NCBI GenBank assembly: GCA_045599965.1
Contig: JAZRXA010000076.1
Location: 1-30,601, forward strand
DNA length: 30,601 nucleotides
From: RGIG5612 sp045599965
GTDB lineage: Bacteria > Bacillota > Clostridia > Lachnospirales > Lachnospiraceae
Direction of reading: 5' to 3'
In this document: positions 15,480 to 23,973 of the stretch, in pieces
How positions within the stretch are numbered: the first letter of the stretch is position 1
How the letters are laid out: each line of letters begins with the position of its first letter
The notes under the pieces: model-generated
What the model saw: only the letters and a program-made list of their open reading frames with translations
What the model was told of the DNA's origin: nothing
The model's database searches: none
Program-made: the position numbers and the translations under genes

Positions 15480-16808
15480 CTACTTCTTGTATTTTCTATG
15501 AGTTTTTGTTCCCGCTTCTTCGCTCATGTCGATTCCGTTTTCCTTATTAAACTGCGCAACAAGGCCGGCTTTCGCTGCTAATGAGTTTGGATTAACTGGC
15601 TGGTTTGTGCTTGCTGTGTTTTCAACATTTACATTTGCTTTATCAGCAAGTGACATTGGAGCCTGCGAGTCGATACTCTTTGTGTTTGTACTAGCACCTT
15701 GGTAAATTGAAGATGCGCTAACTCTATCTTTTTGTTTTGCTTTTTTCTTTTCTGCTTTTTCTTCAGCTTTCTTTAAGTTCTCTTTTACAAACTCATCCAT
15801 ATCAATCTTGCGGTAACGCTTGTTGATGATAATTTGTAATACTACTTGGAAGAGTGATGAGAATGCCCAGTAAAGACCAAGTCCTGAGTTAAGTGTCAAA
15901 CAGATAAATACTGAGAACAATGGCATTACAAATCCCATTGAGTTCATTGTTGCTGCTGACGCATCTTTTTGCTGTGCACTTTGTTTTGTCTGGGTAAGCT
16001 TGAATGATAACCATTGAGAGAAACCAGCAATCAATGGAAGAATTATTGCAACGATTCCAATTCCGCCACCTTTAATTAAGTTAAGTGGTGACTGGCTTAT
16101 ATCAAAGCCTAAGAATCTGTTTGCTGCCATCATCTGGTTGTGCAACTGGGTAAGTGCGCCCGATTGCGAACCAGCTGCGCCAATAAGTTGATCCCACTGT
16201 GCATGTGAGAAATTATAAAGTGTTGTAATCTGGTTTGATATATCGATTGTTGAATCGCCTAAGCCTTTTGAAATTGTTTCAAATGCTTGTGGTCCAACAT
16301 CTGATAATATTCCAACAACTTTCTCTAATGGTGCTTTTAAGATATTGATGAATGTTGGAAGCTCTCTTAAGGCGCCATACATCGCAATCAATATAGGCAT
16401 TTGAATAAATGTCTGTAAGCATCCGCCTGCTTGAGATACGCCGTACTTAGCATAAATTTCTTTAGTCTCGGCTTGCATCTGTTGCATAGAATACTGGTCG
16501 TTTCTGCCTTTATACTTAGCTTGAACTGCTTGGAGTTCTGGTTGCATAATGGCAGTTAACTTTGAAAACTTTTGTTGTTTGATTGTAAGTGGTAATAAAA
16601 CAAACTTGATAATAAGGGTAAACACGATAATTACAAGTCCGACATTACCAATTCCGATAAGGTCGAAGAACTTGAAAATATATTCCATTACAAATCCGAA
16701 AACCCAAATGATCTGTTTGATTACTGGCCAATCGTAACAACCGTTACCTGCTACCGCAGCAGTTTGTGTAGCTGCGCCACATGCCAATAAAATGTTAGAA
16801 ACTGTCAT
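15480..16808 (-). CDS. yidC: Membrane protein insertase YidC/OxaA
   Basis: A 442-residue insertase that helps proteins enter the membrane, alone or with SecYEG. Seen: the conserved region LPLTIKQQKFSKLTAIMQPE, the cytoplasmic hairpin up to YAKYGVSQAGG, then CLQTFIQMPILIAMYGALRELP, and late membrane segments ending in LQIIINKRYRK. The position often occupied by arginine in the hydrophilic groove motif is lysine here. An extracellular segment of about 100 residues separates the membrane helices. The C-terminus is a lysine-rich tail of about 95 residues, likely ribosome-contacting. An early LLAC at residues 7-10 resembles a lipobox but lacks a proper signal in front. The start has GGAGGA upstream. 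Confidence 0.95.
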   Translation of the reverse strand: MTVSNILLACGAATQTAAVAGNGCYDWPVIKQIIWVFGFVMEYIFKFFDLIGIGNVGLVIIVFTLIIKFVLLPLTIKQQKFSKLTAIMQPELQAVQAKYKGRNDQYSMQQMQAETKEIYAKYGVSQAGGCLQTFIQMPILIAMYGALRELPTFINILKAPLEKVVGILSDVGPQAFETISKGLGDSTIDISNQITTLYNFSHAQWDQLIGAAGSQSGALTQLHNQMMAANRFLGFDISQSPLNLIKGGGIGIVAIILPLIAGFSQWLSFKLTQTKQSAQQKDASAATMNSMGFVMPLFSVFICLTLNSGLGLYWAFSSLFQVVLQIIINKRYRKIDMDEFVKENLKKAEEKAEKKKAKQKDRVSASSIYQGASTNTKSIDSQAPMSLADKANVNVENTASTNQPVNPNSLAAKAGLVAQFNKENGIDMSEEAGTKTHRKYKK

Positions 16809-16817
16809 AGATCCTCC

Positions 16818-17033
16818 TTATGGTACCGGGTCGTAACCACCCTTGGAGAATGGATTGCATCTTAGGATTCTGTAGATAGCCAATCCCAGCCCTTTAAGCG
16901 GGCCATACTTCTCAATCGCCTCGATCGCGTATTGAGAACAGGTAGGGTAATATTTGCAGCAACCATAGTGCTTCAAACCCGAAATATTTTTCTGATAAAA
17001 CTTTATTGGTGCTATTAAAATCTTTTTTAACAT
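16818..17033 (-). CDS. yidD: Membrane protein insertion efficiency factor YidD
   Basis: 71 residues, normal for this family, encoded between rnpA and yidC as in most bacteria. The motifs CCKYYPTCSQYAIEAIEKYG, GLGLAIYRILRCNPFSKGGYDPVP and an amphipathic N-terminal segment are diagnostic. The protein is thought to associate with the inner membrane and aid YidC-dependent insertion. It starts 2 bp after the rnpA stop and ends 9 bp before yidC. Confidence 0.95.
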   Translation of the reverse strand: MLKKILIAPIKFYQKNISGLKHYGCCKYYPTCSQYAIEAIEKYGPLKGLGLAIYRILRCNPFSKGGYDPVP

Positions 17034-17035
17034 GT

Positions 17036-17365
17036 CTACACCAATCCTTGCATTTTGAACAATTGCTCTAAAGCCTCGTTCATGTCTTGCTGCCCAACGC
17101 CTTTGGTGGCGCTCCTAGCAATAACTACAAAATGAAAGCCATCCGGCAATTTATCTTTAAGCGCCACATAGCTTTGTCTTATTAATCTTGTTGTTCTGTG
17201 TCTAACAACGCTGTTTCCGACTTTTTTACTGACGGAAATTCCTAATTTTTTGCTTCCTTCTTGAGGATAAACATAAAGAACTAGTAGCTTGTTAGCCACA
17301 CTTTTTCCTTTATTATAAACTTCTTTAAATTGAGCAGAATTCTTTAACGAATCAATATTTCTCAA
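17036..17365 (-). CDS. rnpA: Ribonuclease P protein component RnpA
   Basis: A 109-residue basic protein that binds the catalytic RNase P RNA and helps process tRNA 5' ends. Seen: FKEVYNKGKSVANKLLVLYV, LGISVSKKVGNSVVRHRTTRLIRQSY (the RNR-type signature) and FHFVVIARSA. The only suitable start is TTG at 17365-17363, preceded by AGGAAGGA. This weak start, after a hairpin at the rpmH end, fits low expression relative to the ribosomal protein. No ATG lies in frame near the N-terminus. Confidence 0.95.
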   Translation of the reverse strand: MRNIDSLKNSAQFKEVYNKGKSVANKLLVLYVYPQEGSKKLGISVSKKVGNSVVRHRTTRLIRQSYVALKDKLPDGFHFVVIARSATKGVGQQDMNEALEQLFKMQGLV

Positions 17366-17393
17366 GTTAAATTTCCTTCCTCATATAAGAAGA

Positions 17394-17420
17394 AAGACCA
17401 CCTTCTTCTTTGGTGGTCTT
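17394..17420 (-). terminator. Attenuating terminator between rpmH and rnpA
   Basis: AAGACCACC and GGTGGTCTT form a perfect 9-bp stem with a 9-base loop. TCTTCTTATAT follows on the minus strand. The stem begins in the rpmH stop codon. The imperfect U-tract suggests partial read-through into rnpA, adjusting L34 over RnpA expression. Confidence 0.7.
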
Positions 17421-17556
17421 AAGCTGATAATGTTTTTCTTCCTTTAGCTCTTCTTGCGGCTAATACTTTTCTTCCGCCTGCAGAACTCATTCTTGCTCTA
17501 AAACCATGAACCTTTGCATGTGATTTTTTCTTAGGTTGAAAGGTCATTTTACTCAT
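17419..17556 (-). CDS. rpmH: 50S ribosomal protein L34
   Basis: 45 residues beginning MSKMTFQPKKKSHAKVHGF and ending RAKGRKTLSA, the standard L34 sequence, highly basic. ATG at 17556 is chosen because GGAGGTG lies at the right distance; a second in-frame ATG three codons later would give a 42-residue form. It is the first gene of the leftward origin-proximal operon and is divergent from dnaA. Confidence 0.97.
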   Translation of the reverse strand: MSKMTFQPKKKSHAKVHGFRARMSSAGGRKVLAARRAKGRKTLSA

Positions 17557-17598
17557 AAGGCTACCACCTCCTTGTTTTCTAGAAAAATAGCATGAATT

Positions 17599-17627
17599 AT
17601 TATATGTAAGGACTACTTTTTAGTCAA
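17599..17627 (-). promoter_or_regulatory. Predicted rpmH operon promoter
   Basis: On the minus strand TTGACT (17627-17622), a 17-bp spacer and consensus TATAAT (17604-17599) lie 42 bp before the rpmH ATG. It is among the strongest promoters in the window, as expected for a ribosomal protein gene. Confidence 0.8.
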
Positions 17628-17897
17628 GTATTTTTTTATCTTTTTTTATCCACATGCACATGTTTTGTTTATTTTTTGACAATCGGCCTTTTTACTGGTT
17701 AATTTTTGTGGATTTCTTTGTTGGTTTGATATTTTATTAACTTAAAATTTCCTTTATTTTCAAGCAAAACTGCTGCTTTTTTTGTTTTCCACTAGTTGTT
17801 CATAACATGTAGGTAACTCACGCGGTAAAGTGTTAAATTAACAATTTATCCACCGCTTTTCCACAAAATTTTGGGTATTACTTTTTGCCTTATTTTA

Positions 17898-17926
17898 TTG
17901 AAAAGTTTCCTTATATATATTATTAT
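17898..17926 (+). promoter_or_regulatory. Predicted dnaA promoter
   Basis: TTGAAA (17898-17903), a 17-bp spacer and TATTAT (17921-17926) lie 62 bp before the dnaA ATG and about 30 bp after a pair of DnaA boxes. Confidence 0.6.
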
Positions 17927-17988
17927 ATACATATAGTTTTCGAGCGGCGTTTTTTACCGCTTTTATTCTTGTAAATAGGAGTATTTTT

Positions 17989-19350
17989 ATGCTAGAAACC
18001 ATTAAAGAAAAATGGCCTGAAATCTTAAACCATTTGAAACAAGAACACGACATTTCAGATGTATCTTTCAACACATGGCTACTTCCTTTAGAAGTTGCTG
18101 CGTTAGAAAACGATACAATAATTATTGTTGTTCCAGAAGAAACAATTGGTCTTCAATACATAAAAAAGAAATACTATCTTCCATTAAAAGTTTGTGTTGA
18201 AGAGGTTATTGGTTCATCTTTCGAGATTGAATTTGTTCTTCCAGATCAGCTAAAGAGTTTAACTACTATAGCTCCTTTAGAGCCTGAGCAAACACCTGAT
18301 ATATATGAAAAAGCTGGCTTAAATCCTAAGTATACTTTTTCTACATTCGTTGTTGGTGATAACAACAACTTAGCTCATGCTGCGGGTTTAGCTGTCGCTG
18401 AATCTCCTGGTGAAATTTATAATCCTTTATTTATTTATGGCGGTGTTGGTCTTGGAAAAACTCACCTTATGCAATCAATTGCTCATTTTATTTTACAAAG
18501 AAATCCTAACTTAAAGGTTCTTTATGTCACTAGTGAAACTTTTACAAATGAGATTATTGAAGCTATTCGTAAAGGTAATGAAAATCCTAATGCCAATGTT
18601 TTATTTAGAGAAAAATATAGAAACGTTGATGTTCTTTTAATTGACGATATTCAATTTATTAGTGGAAAAGAGAGTACTCAAGAAGAGTTTTATCATACTT
18701 TCACTGATCTTTATGAACATAAAAAACAAATTATTATTTCTTCAGATAAACCTCCTAAAGAGATTAATAATCTTGAAGAGAGACTTTGTTCTCGTTTCCT
18801 TTGGGGACTTCCTGTAGATATTCAGTCTCCTAAGTATGAAACTCGTGTAGCTATTCTTAAGAAAAAAATAGAACTTGAGGGTACTACTAATATTTCTGAT
18901 GATGTAATTAATTATATTGCTAAAAATGTAAGTTCTAATATTCGTGAACTTGAAGGCGCTCTTACTAAAATTGTTGCTTATTCAAAGCTTTCATCTTCTG
19001 AAATTACTTTAGAATTTGCTGAAAATGTTCTTCATGATTTATTTAATGAAGCTCAAAAAGAAATTACTCCGGAAATGATTATTAAAATTGTTGCAGAACA
19101 TTTTAATGTTTCTGTTAATGATATTGTTTCTAAAAAGAAGAGCCAGGATATTGTTTATCCTAGACAACTTATTATGTATCTTTGCCGCACACTTACAGAT
19201 GTAGCCCTTTCTTTAATAGGAAAACGCTTAGGTGGCCGTGATCATACTACTATTATTCATGGTTATGAAAAGATTCAACATGAAATAGATGTAAATGATA
19301 AAGTTCGCTCTGATGTAGAAATTTTAAAGAAAAAAATTATACCTTCATAA
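17989..19350 (+). CDS. dnaA: Chromosomal replication initiator protein DnaA
   Basis: A 453-residue AAA+ initiator that binds DnaA boxes and opens the origin. Domain I covers about residues 1-80 (WLLPLEVAAL region), followed by a short, poorly conserved linker to about 110. Domain III has Walker A GGVGLGKT (151-158), Walker B VLLIDD (215-220) and sensor/arginine region RLCSRFLWGLPVDIQ (265-279). Domain IV has the DNA-binding signature GGRDHTTIIHGYEKI (415-429). Length is normal. AGGAG precedes the ATG. Confidence 0.98.
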   Translation: MLETIKEKWPEILNHLKQEHDISDVSFNTWLLPLEVAALENDTIIIVVPEETIGLQYIKKKYYLPLKVCVEEVIGSSFEIEFVLPDQLKSLTTIAPLEPEQTPDIYEKAGLNPKYTFSTFVVGDNNNLAHAAGLAVAESPGEIYNPLFIYGGVGLGKTHLMQSIAHFILQRNPNLKVLYVTSETFTNEIIEAIRKGNENPNANVLFREKYRNVDVLLIDDIQFISGKESTQEEFYHTFTDLYEHKKQIIISSDKPPKEINNLEERLCSRFLWGLPVDIQSPKYETRVAILKKKIELEGTTNISDDVINYIAKNVSSNIRELEGALTKIVAYSKLSSSEITLEFAENVLHDLFNEAQKEITPEMIIKIVAEHFNVSVNDIVSKKKSQDIVYPRQLIMYLCRTLTDVALSLIGKRLGGRDHTTIIHGYEKIQHEIDVNDKVRSDVEILKKKIIPS

Positions 19351-19607
19351 ATACACAACTTATAAACATTAATGTATTTTTTAGGTTAATTAGTTGTTAA
19401 TTTATTTAATTGATATATTTTTAACTAATTTAAATTTTACTTTTACACATTTTATTAGAATTACTTTAACAATAATATTAACAACGACTTTTCTTTTATA
19501 TTAAGGCTTTAACCTATATTTTCACAAATTAACAATACCTACTATTACTACTAAAATTATATATATTTATTTATAAGATTTTTTATCAAGAAGGGAGATT
19601 TACACAA
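19351..19607. other. oriC: Origin region part 2: dnaA-dnaN intergenic with DnaA-trios and unwinding element
   Basis: 257 bp, very AT-rich. CTACTATTACTACTA at 19539-19553 is five consecutive triplets whose complement reads 3'-GAT GAT AAT GAT GAT-5', the DnaA-trio consensus (G/A)AT in the orientation that leads away from boxes on the left. An A/T-only stretch with alternating TA steps follows (19554-19575), the expected unwinding site. Boxes to the left are degenerate (TTTTACACA at 19441-19449; ATTTTCACA at 19518-19526). This matches the downstream half of a B. subtilis-type origin. Confidence 0.75.
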
Positions 19608-20708
19608 ATGAAAATAACCTGTTCAAAAACAGATTTATTAAATGGTCTCAATATTGCTTTAAGAGCTGTACCAGCTAGGAGTTCACTTCCTATTTTGGAA
19701 TGTTTCTTAATTGAAGCTAATGAAAATATTAAGATAACAACTAATGATAATGATTTAGGAATTGAAACTATTATAGATGGAACAGTTAATCAAATAGGAA
19801 AAATTGCGATTAATGCAAGAATTTTAAGTGATATTGTAAGAAAACTTCCTGAAAATAATGTTTTAATTGAAGCTAATTCTAATTTTAAGGTAAGAATTAA
19901 ATGTGAAGATGCTGAATTTACACTTAATGGAAATAATTATATTGAATTTCCAGAGTTACCACAAACAAAAGAAGAAAATAAAATTACAATTTCACAATTC
20001 ACCTTAAAAGAATTAATAAAACAAACTATCTTTTCTATTTCATTAAATGATGCTAACGCAATTATGCGTGGTGAACTTTTTAGTATTGATAAAGACAATA
20101 TTAAAATTACATCTTTAGATAGTCATAGAATTTCTATAAGAAAAGAAAAATTACCTTTTGCTTATGATAATTTTAAGTCAATTATTCCAGGTAAAACACT
20201 TATTGAAATTAGTAGAATTTTAACAGGTGAAAATGGAGAAATGGTTGATATTTCTTTTGATAAAAAATTTGTTAAATTTAGTTTTGATAAAACAAAGGTT
20301 ATTTCAAGATTAATTGAAGGTGAATATTTTAATGTAGAACAAATGATTTCATCTGATTATGACTGCGTAGTTAAATTAAATAAAAATGAATTTATTAATG
20401 TAATTGAAAGAGCCGTAACTTTAACAAGAGAGGGAGAAAAGAAACCTATAGTTTTAGAAGTTAGAGATGGACTTATGAATGTTGAAATTTCTTCTTCACT
20501 TGGTTCTATGAATGATCATGTTTATGTTAATAAAGAAGGTAAAGATGTAACTATTGGATTTAATCCAAGATTCTTCTTAGATGTTATGAAGGTAATAGAT
20601 GATGAAGAAATTAGTATTTATTTTGTAAATGCTAACGCTCCATGTGTAATAAAAGATAAAGATGAAAATTATTTATACATCTTATTACCAGTAAATATTA
20701 ATAGATAA
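19608..20708 (+). CDS. dnaN: DNA polymerase III sliding clamp (beta subunit)
   Basis: A 366-residue ring-forming processivity clamp with the three-domain beta-clamp layout. Typical pieces are the N-terminus MKITCSKTDLLNGLNIALRA with PILECFLIEA, the middle segment VKFSFDKTKVISRLIEGEYFN, the IVLEV-type strand, and the C-terminal NPRFFLDVMK and LYILLPVNINR. Position right after dnaA is universal. Codon use is strongly A/T-rich, more so than gyrB/gyrA, as is usual beside the origin. Ribosome site AAGGGAG. Its stop overlaps the next start (TAATG). Confidence 0.98.
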   Translation: MKITCSKTDLLNGLNIALRAVPARSSLPILECFLIEANENIKITTNDNDLGIETIIDGTVNQIGKIAINARILSDIVRKLPENNVLIEANSNFKVRIKCEDAEFTLNGNNYIEFPELPQTKEENKITISQFTLKELIKQTIFSISLNDANAIMRGELFSIDKDNIKITSLDSHRISIRKEKLPFAYDNFKSIIPGKTLIEISRILTGENGEMVDISFDKKFVKFSFDKTKVISRLIEGEYFNVEQMISSDYDCVVKLNKNEFINVIERAVTLTREGEKKPIVLEVRDGLMNVEISSSLGSMNDHVYVNKEGKDVTIGFNPRFFLDVMKVIDDEEISIYFVNANAPCVIKDKDENYLYILLPVNINR

Positions 20709-20917
20709 TGGAAAAAATAATTTTAAGAGACGAATATATAAAACTTGGTCAGGCGTTAAAAGCTGCTGGATTAGTAAGTAGTGGTGTTGAAGCAAAAATT
20801 TTTATTGAAGAAGGTAAAGTTTTTGTTAATGGTCAGGTCGAATATCAGCGTGGAAAAAAATTAAGAGAAGGAGATTTGGTTGAATTTAATAATAACGCGG
20901 TAGAAATATGCAAATAA
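20708..20917 (+). CDS. S4-domain RNA-binding protein (YaaA/RlbA-like)
   Basis: 69 residues forming a single S4 fold: YIKLGQALKAAGLVSSGVEA, then KIFIEEGKVFVNGQVEYQRG and KKLREGDLVEF. The small S4 protein between dnaN and recF is conserved in Firmicutes (yaaA/rlbA). It is probably an RNA-binding factor with a proposed role in ribosome assembly. It is coupled to dnaN (TAATG) and overlaps recF by 10 bp. Confidence 0.92.
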   Translation: MEKIILRDEYIKLGQALKAAGLVSSGVEAKIFIEEGKVFVNGQVEYQRGKKLREGDLVEFNNNAVEICK

Positions 20918-22002
20918 AATCCTTAGAGCTTAAAAATTATAGAAATTATGAAAGTCTTTCAATAGATTTTGAAAAAGGCATAAATATTATTTATGGCGAA
21001 AATGCTCAGGGAAAAACAAACATATTAGAAAGTATTTATATGTGCGGGCTTGGAAAAAGTCACAGACATAATAAAGAAAACGAATTAATTAAAATTAATG
21101 AATCTGAAGCACATATAAAAGGCGAATTTATTAGAGATGATATTCCTGAAAGAATAGATATTCATATTAAGAAAAATAAAAATAAAGGAATAGCAATAAA
21201 CCAAATTCCAATTAAAAGATTAAGCGAATTATACGGAAAAGTAAGTACAGTTATTTTTTCGCCGGAAGATTTAGAAATAGTTAAGCAAGGTCCATCTGTA
21301 AGAAGAAGTTTTATAAACCAAGAACTTTGCCAGGTTGATCCGATATATGTAGATGACTTAATTAATTATTCAAAAATATTAAAGCAAAGACATGAACTTT
21401 TTAAGAAGGCAGAAAAAAATCCGGAGAAAAAAGACGAACTTTTTGAAACACTAGATATTTGGGATTTACAACTCGTAAATTATGGAAAACGAATTATTGA
21501 GCGTCGTAGAAAATTTTTAGAAGAGCTTAATGAAATAATTTTTGATATTCATTACGAGATTACCGAAGGAAAAGAAAAAATTAAATTAGTTTATGAGCCT
21601 TCGGTACATGAAGAGGAGTTTTACGAAGAATTAATCAAGGCTAGAAAACAAGACTCTATTTATAAAAACACATCAGTCGGCCCGCACAGAGATGATTTTT
21701 CGTTTTATGAAGATAAGAAAAACTTAAAGTTTTATGGCAGCCAAGGCCAGCAAAGGACCTGCGTGCTCTCGTTAAAACTTGCCGAGATAAAAATTATTGA
21801 ATTATTAAAAAATGAAAAGCCGATTTTACTTTTAGATGATGTTTTATCGGAACTAGATAGGAACAGACAATTAAAACTTCTTAAAAGTATTGGTGATACG
21901 CAAACGATAATTACATGTACCGGCGTTGATGAGTTTGTTGAGAACGAAATAAAAACTGCAAAGAAGTTTTATATAAAGGACGCACAAGTTTTAGAAAAAT
22001 AA
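20908..22002 (+). CDS. recF: DNA replication and repair protein RecF
   Basis: A 364-residue SMC-like ATPase that helps load RecA at gaps. Walker A GENAQGKT is at residues 30-37, the ABC-type signature GSQGQQRTCVLSLKLAE lies in the C-terminal third, and Walker B PILLLDDVLSELD follows. N-terminal MQIKSLELKNYRNYESL and the motif VGPHRDD are typical. Its ATG lies inside the end of the S4 gene, and gyrB starts 12 bp after its stop, so it belongs to the dnaN-gyrA transcription unit. Confidence 0.97.
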   Translation: MQIKSLELKNYRNYESLSIDFEKGINIIYGENAQGKTNILESIYMCGLGKSHRHNKENELIKINESEAHIKGEFIRDDIPERIDIHIKKNKNKGIAINQIPIKRLSELYGKVSTVIFSPEDLEIVKQGPSVRRSFINQELCQVDPIYVDDLINYSKILKQRHELFKKAEKNPEKKDELFETLDIWDLQLVNYGKRIIERRRKFLEELNEIIFDIHYEITEGKEKIKLVYEPSVHEEEFYEELIKARKQDSIYKNTSVGPHRDDFSFYEDKKNLKFYGSQGQQRTCVLSLKLAEIKIIELLKNEKPILLLDDVLSELDRNRQLKLLKSIGDTQTIITCTGVDEFVENEIKTAKKFYIKDAQVLEK

Positions 22003-22014
22003 AAAGGATTAGAA

Positions 22015-23961
22015 ATGGCAGAAGAGAAAAATTTACAAGACACACAAGTAACTAATGAATATGGTGCCGACAATATCCAGGTTTTAGAGGGCTTAGAGGC
22101 TGTTCGAAAAAGACCAGGTATGTATATCGGCAGTATTTCTTCTAGAGGTCTTCACCACCTTGTTTACGAGATTGTAGACAATGCGGTTGATGAGGCGCTG
22201 GCAGGATACTGTAAGGATATTGTTGTTACTATTAATAACGATAATTCAATCACGGTTGAAGATAACGGCCGTGGAATTCCAACAGGTATAAATTCTAAAG
22301 AAGGCGTATCGGCAGTTGAACTTGTATTTACAAAGTTGCATGCCGGCGGAAAATTCGGCGGTGGCGGATATAAAGTTTCTGGCGGTCTTCATGGTGTTGG
22401 CGCGAGCGTTGTTAATGCTCTTTCTGAACACTTAGAAGTTACTATTTACAGAGATGGAAAAATTCATCATCAAGAATATTCTAGAGGTCATGCGAAGGGA
22501 CAACTTCAAATTTTAGGAGATTGCCCAGCTGAGAAAACAGGAACTACTGTTACTTTCTTACCTGATAGAGAAATTTTTGAAGAGACTGTTTACGACTATA
22601 AAGTTCTTCAACAAAGACTTAGAGAGATGGCTTTCCTTACAAAAGGTCTTCGCATTGTCTTAAAAGATGCGCGTGAAGGTAAAGAGCAAGAAAAGACCTT
22701 CCACTATGAAGGCGGTATCAAGGAGTTTGTTGCTTATATCAATAAGTCAAACACTCCGCTATATGAAGACATTCTTTATTTCGAAGGCAGTAAAAATAAT
22801 GTTGCCGTAGAAGTTGCTATGCAACACAACAATGGTTACAACGAAGGCATCTATACTTTCGTTAACAATATTAATACGCCGGAAGGTGGTACTCACTTAG
22901 AAGGCTTAAAGCGTGCGCTTACTAGAATCTTTAACGACTACGCTAGAAAAAATAAAATCTTGAAAGAGAAAGAAGAAAACTTATCTGGCGAAGATATTCG
23001 TGAAGGTTTAAGCGCTATCGTTTCTGTAAAAGTTGAAGATCCTCAATTTGAAGGTCAGACAAAACAAAAATTAGGTAATAGCGAGGCGCGCACAGCGGTT
23101 GAAGCGGTTGTTAGCGAGCAGCTTACTTACTACTTAGAGCAAAACCCTTCTATTGCAAAGATGATTTGCGAAAAGAGTTTACTTGCACAGCGCGCGAGAG
23201 ATGCAGCTAGAAAAGCTAGAGAAGCAACTAGAAAATCTCCACTTGCTGGCGGCGCTCTTCCAGGAAAACTTACAGACTGCTCTGATAAGAATCCAGAAAA
23301 CTGCGAAATCTTTATAGTCGAAGGTGATTCCGCTGGTGGCAGCGCTAAGAAAGCTAGAATTAGAAAGACGCAGGCGGTTCTTCCTTTAAGAGGAAAAATC
23401 TTAAATGTTGAGAAAGCCAGAGTTGATAGAATTTTAGGCAATGCTGAAATCAGAACTATGATTACGGCTTTTGGCACAGGCATCAAAGAGGATTTTGATA
23501 TTACTAAACTTCGTTATAACAAAATCATTATTATGACTGATGCCGATGTTGACGGCGCGCATATCGCAACATTGCTTTTAACTTTCTTCTACAGATTTAT
23601 GCCGGAGCTTATTAAGCAGGGACATGTTTATCTTGCTAAGCCTCCTCTATATCAGGTTACTAGAAATAAAAAGCAATACTATGCTTACTCGGATGCTGAA
23701 TTAAATAAAATCATGGAAGAGATTGGCCGTGATAATCAAAACAAAGTTCAGCGTTATAAAGGTCTTGGAGAGATGGATGCTAGCCAACTTTGGGAAACAA
23801 CTATGGACCCAGAGCGCAGAATTCTTTCTAAGGTTATGATTGATGAGGAAAACCCTCAAGACTTGGACGTAACTTTCACAACTCTTATGGGTGATGAGGT
23901 TGAGCCAAGACGTGAATTTATTGAAACTAATGCTAAATACGCAACAAACATAGACATTTAA
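22015..23961 (+). CDS. gyrB: DNA gyrase subunit B
   Basis: A 648-residue ATPase subunit of the supercoiling enzyme. Seen: the GHKL ATP-binding site (VRKRPGMYIGS, EIVDNAVDEALAG, GGLHGVGASVVNALS), the transducer domain, and the TOPRIM domain with EGDSAGGSAK and the metal-binding DADVDGAHI. The short Gram-positive form without the enterobacterial insertion is present. AAAGGAT precedes the ATG; gyrA follows 12 bp after the stop. Gyrase rather than topoisomerase IV is supported by position next to recF and by the GyrA partner's C-terminal box. Confidence 0.97.
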   Translation: MAEEKNLQDTQVTNEYGADNIQVLEGLEAVRKRPGMYIGSISSRGLHHLVYEIVDNAVDEALAGYCKDIVVTINNDNSITVEDNGRGIPTGINSKEGVSAVELVFTKLHAGGKFGGGGYKVSGGLHGVGASVVNALSEHLEVTIYRDGKIHHQEYSRGHAKGQLQILGDCPAEKTGTTVTFLPDREIFEETVYDYKVLQQRLREMAFLTKGLRIVLKDAREGKEQEKTFHYEGGIKEFVAYINKSNTPLYEDILYFEGSKNNVAVEVAMQHNNGYNEGIYTFVNNINTPEGGTHLEGLKRALTRIFNDYARKNKILKEKEENLSGEDIREGLSAIVSVKVEDPQFEGQTKQKLGNSEARTAVEAVVSEQLTYYLEQNPSIAKMICEKSLLAQRARDAARKAREATRKSPLAGGALPGKLTDCSDKNPENCEIFIVEGDSAGGSAKKARIRKTQAVLPLRGKILNVEKARVDRILGNAEIRTMITAFGTGIKEDFDITKLRYNKIIIMTDADVDGAHIATLLLTFFYRFMPELIKQGHVYLAKPPLYQVTRNKKQYYAYSDAELNKIMEEIGRDNQNKVQRYKGLGEMDASQLWETTMDPERRILSKVMIDEENPQDLDVTFTTLMGDEVEPRREFIETNAKYATNIDI

Positions 23962-23973
23962 GGAAGGTTATAA

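Larger units (their letters stand above)
17557..17988. other. oriC: Origin region part 1: divergent rpmH/dnaA intergenic with DnaA boxes
   Basis: A 432-bp AT-rich gap. DnaA-box sequences: perfect TTATCCACA at 17646-17654; TTATCCACC at 17846-17854 and TTTTCCACA at 17857-17865 (each 8 of 9); a weaker TTTTCCACT at 17785-17793; and a degenerate reverse-orientation box TGTGGATTT at 17707-17715. The closely spaced pair at 17846-17865 lies upstream of the dnaA promoter, which would allow autoregulation. This corresponds to the upstream half of the bipartite origin known from Bacillus subtilis. Confidence 0.8.
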
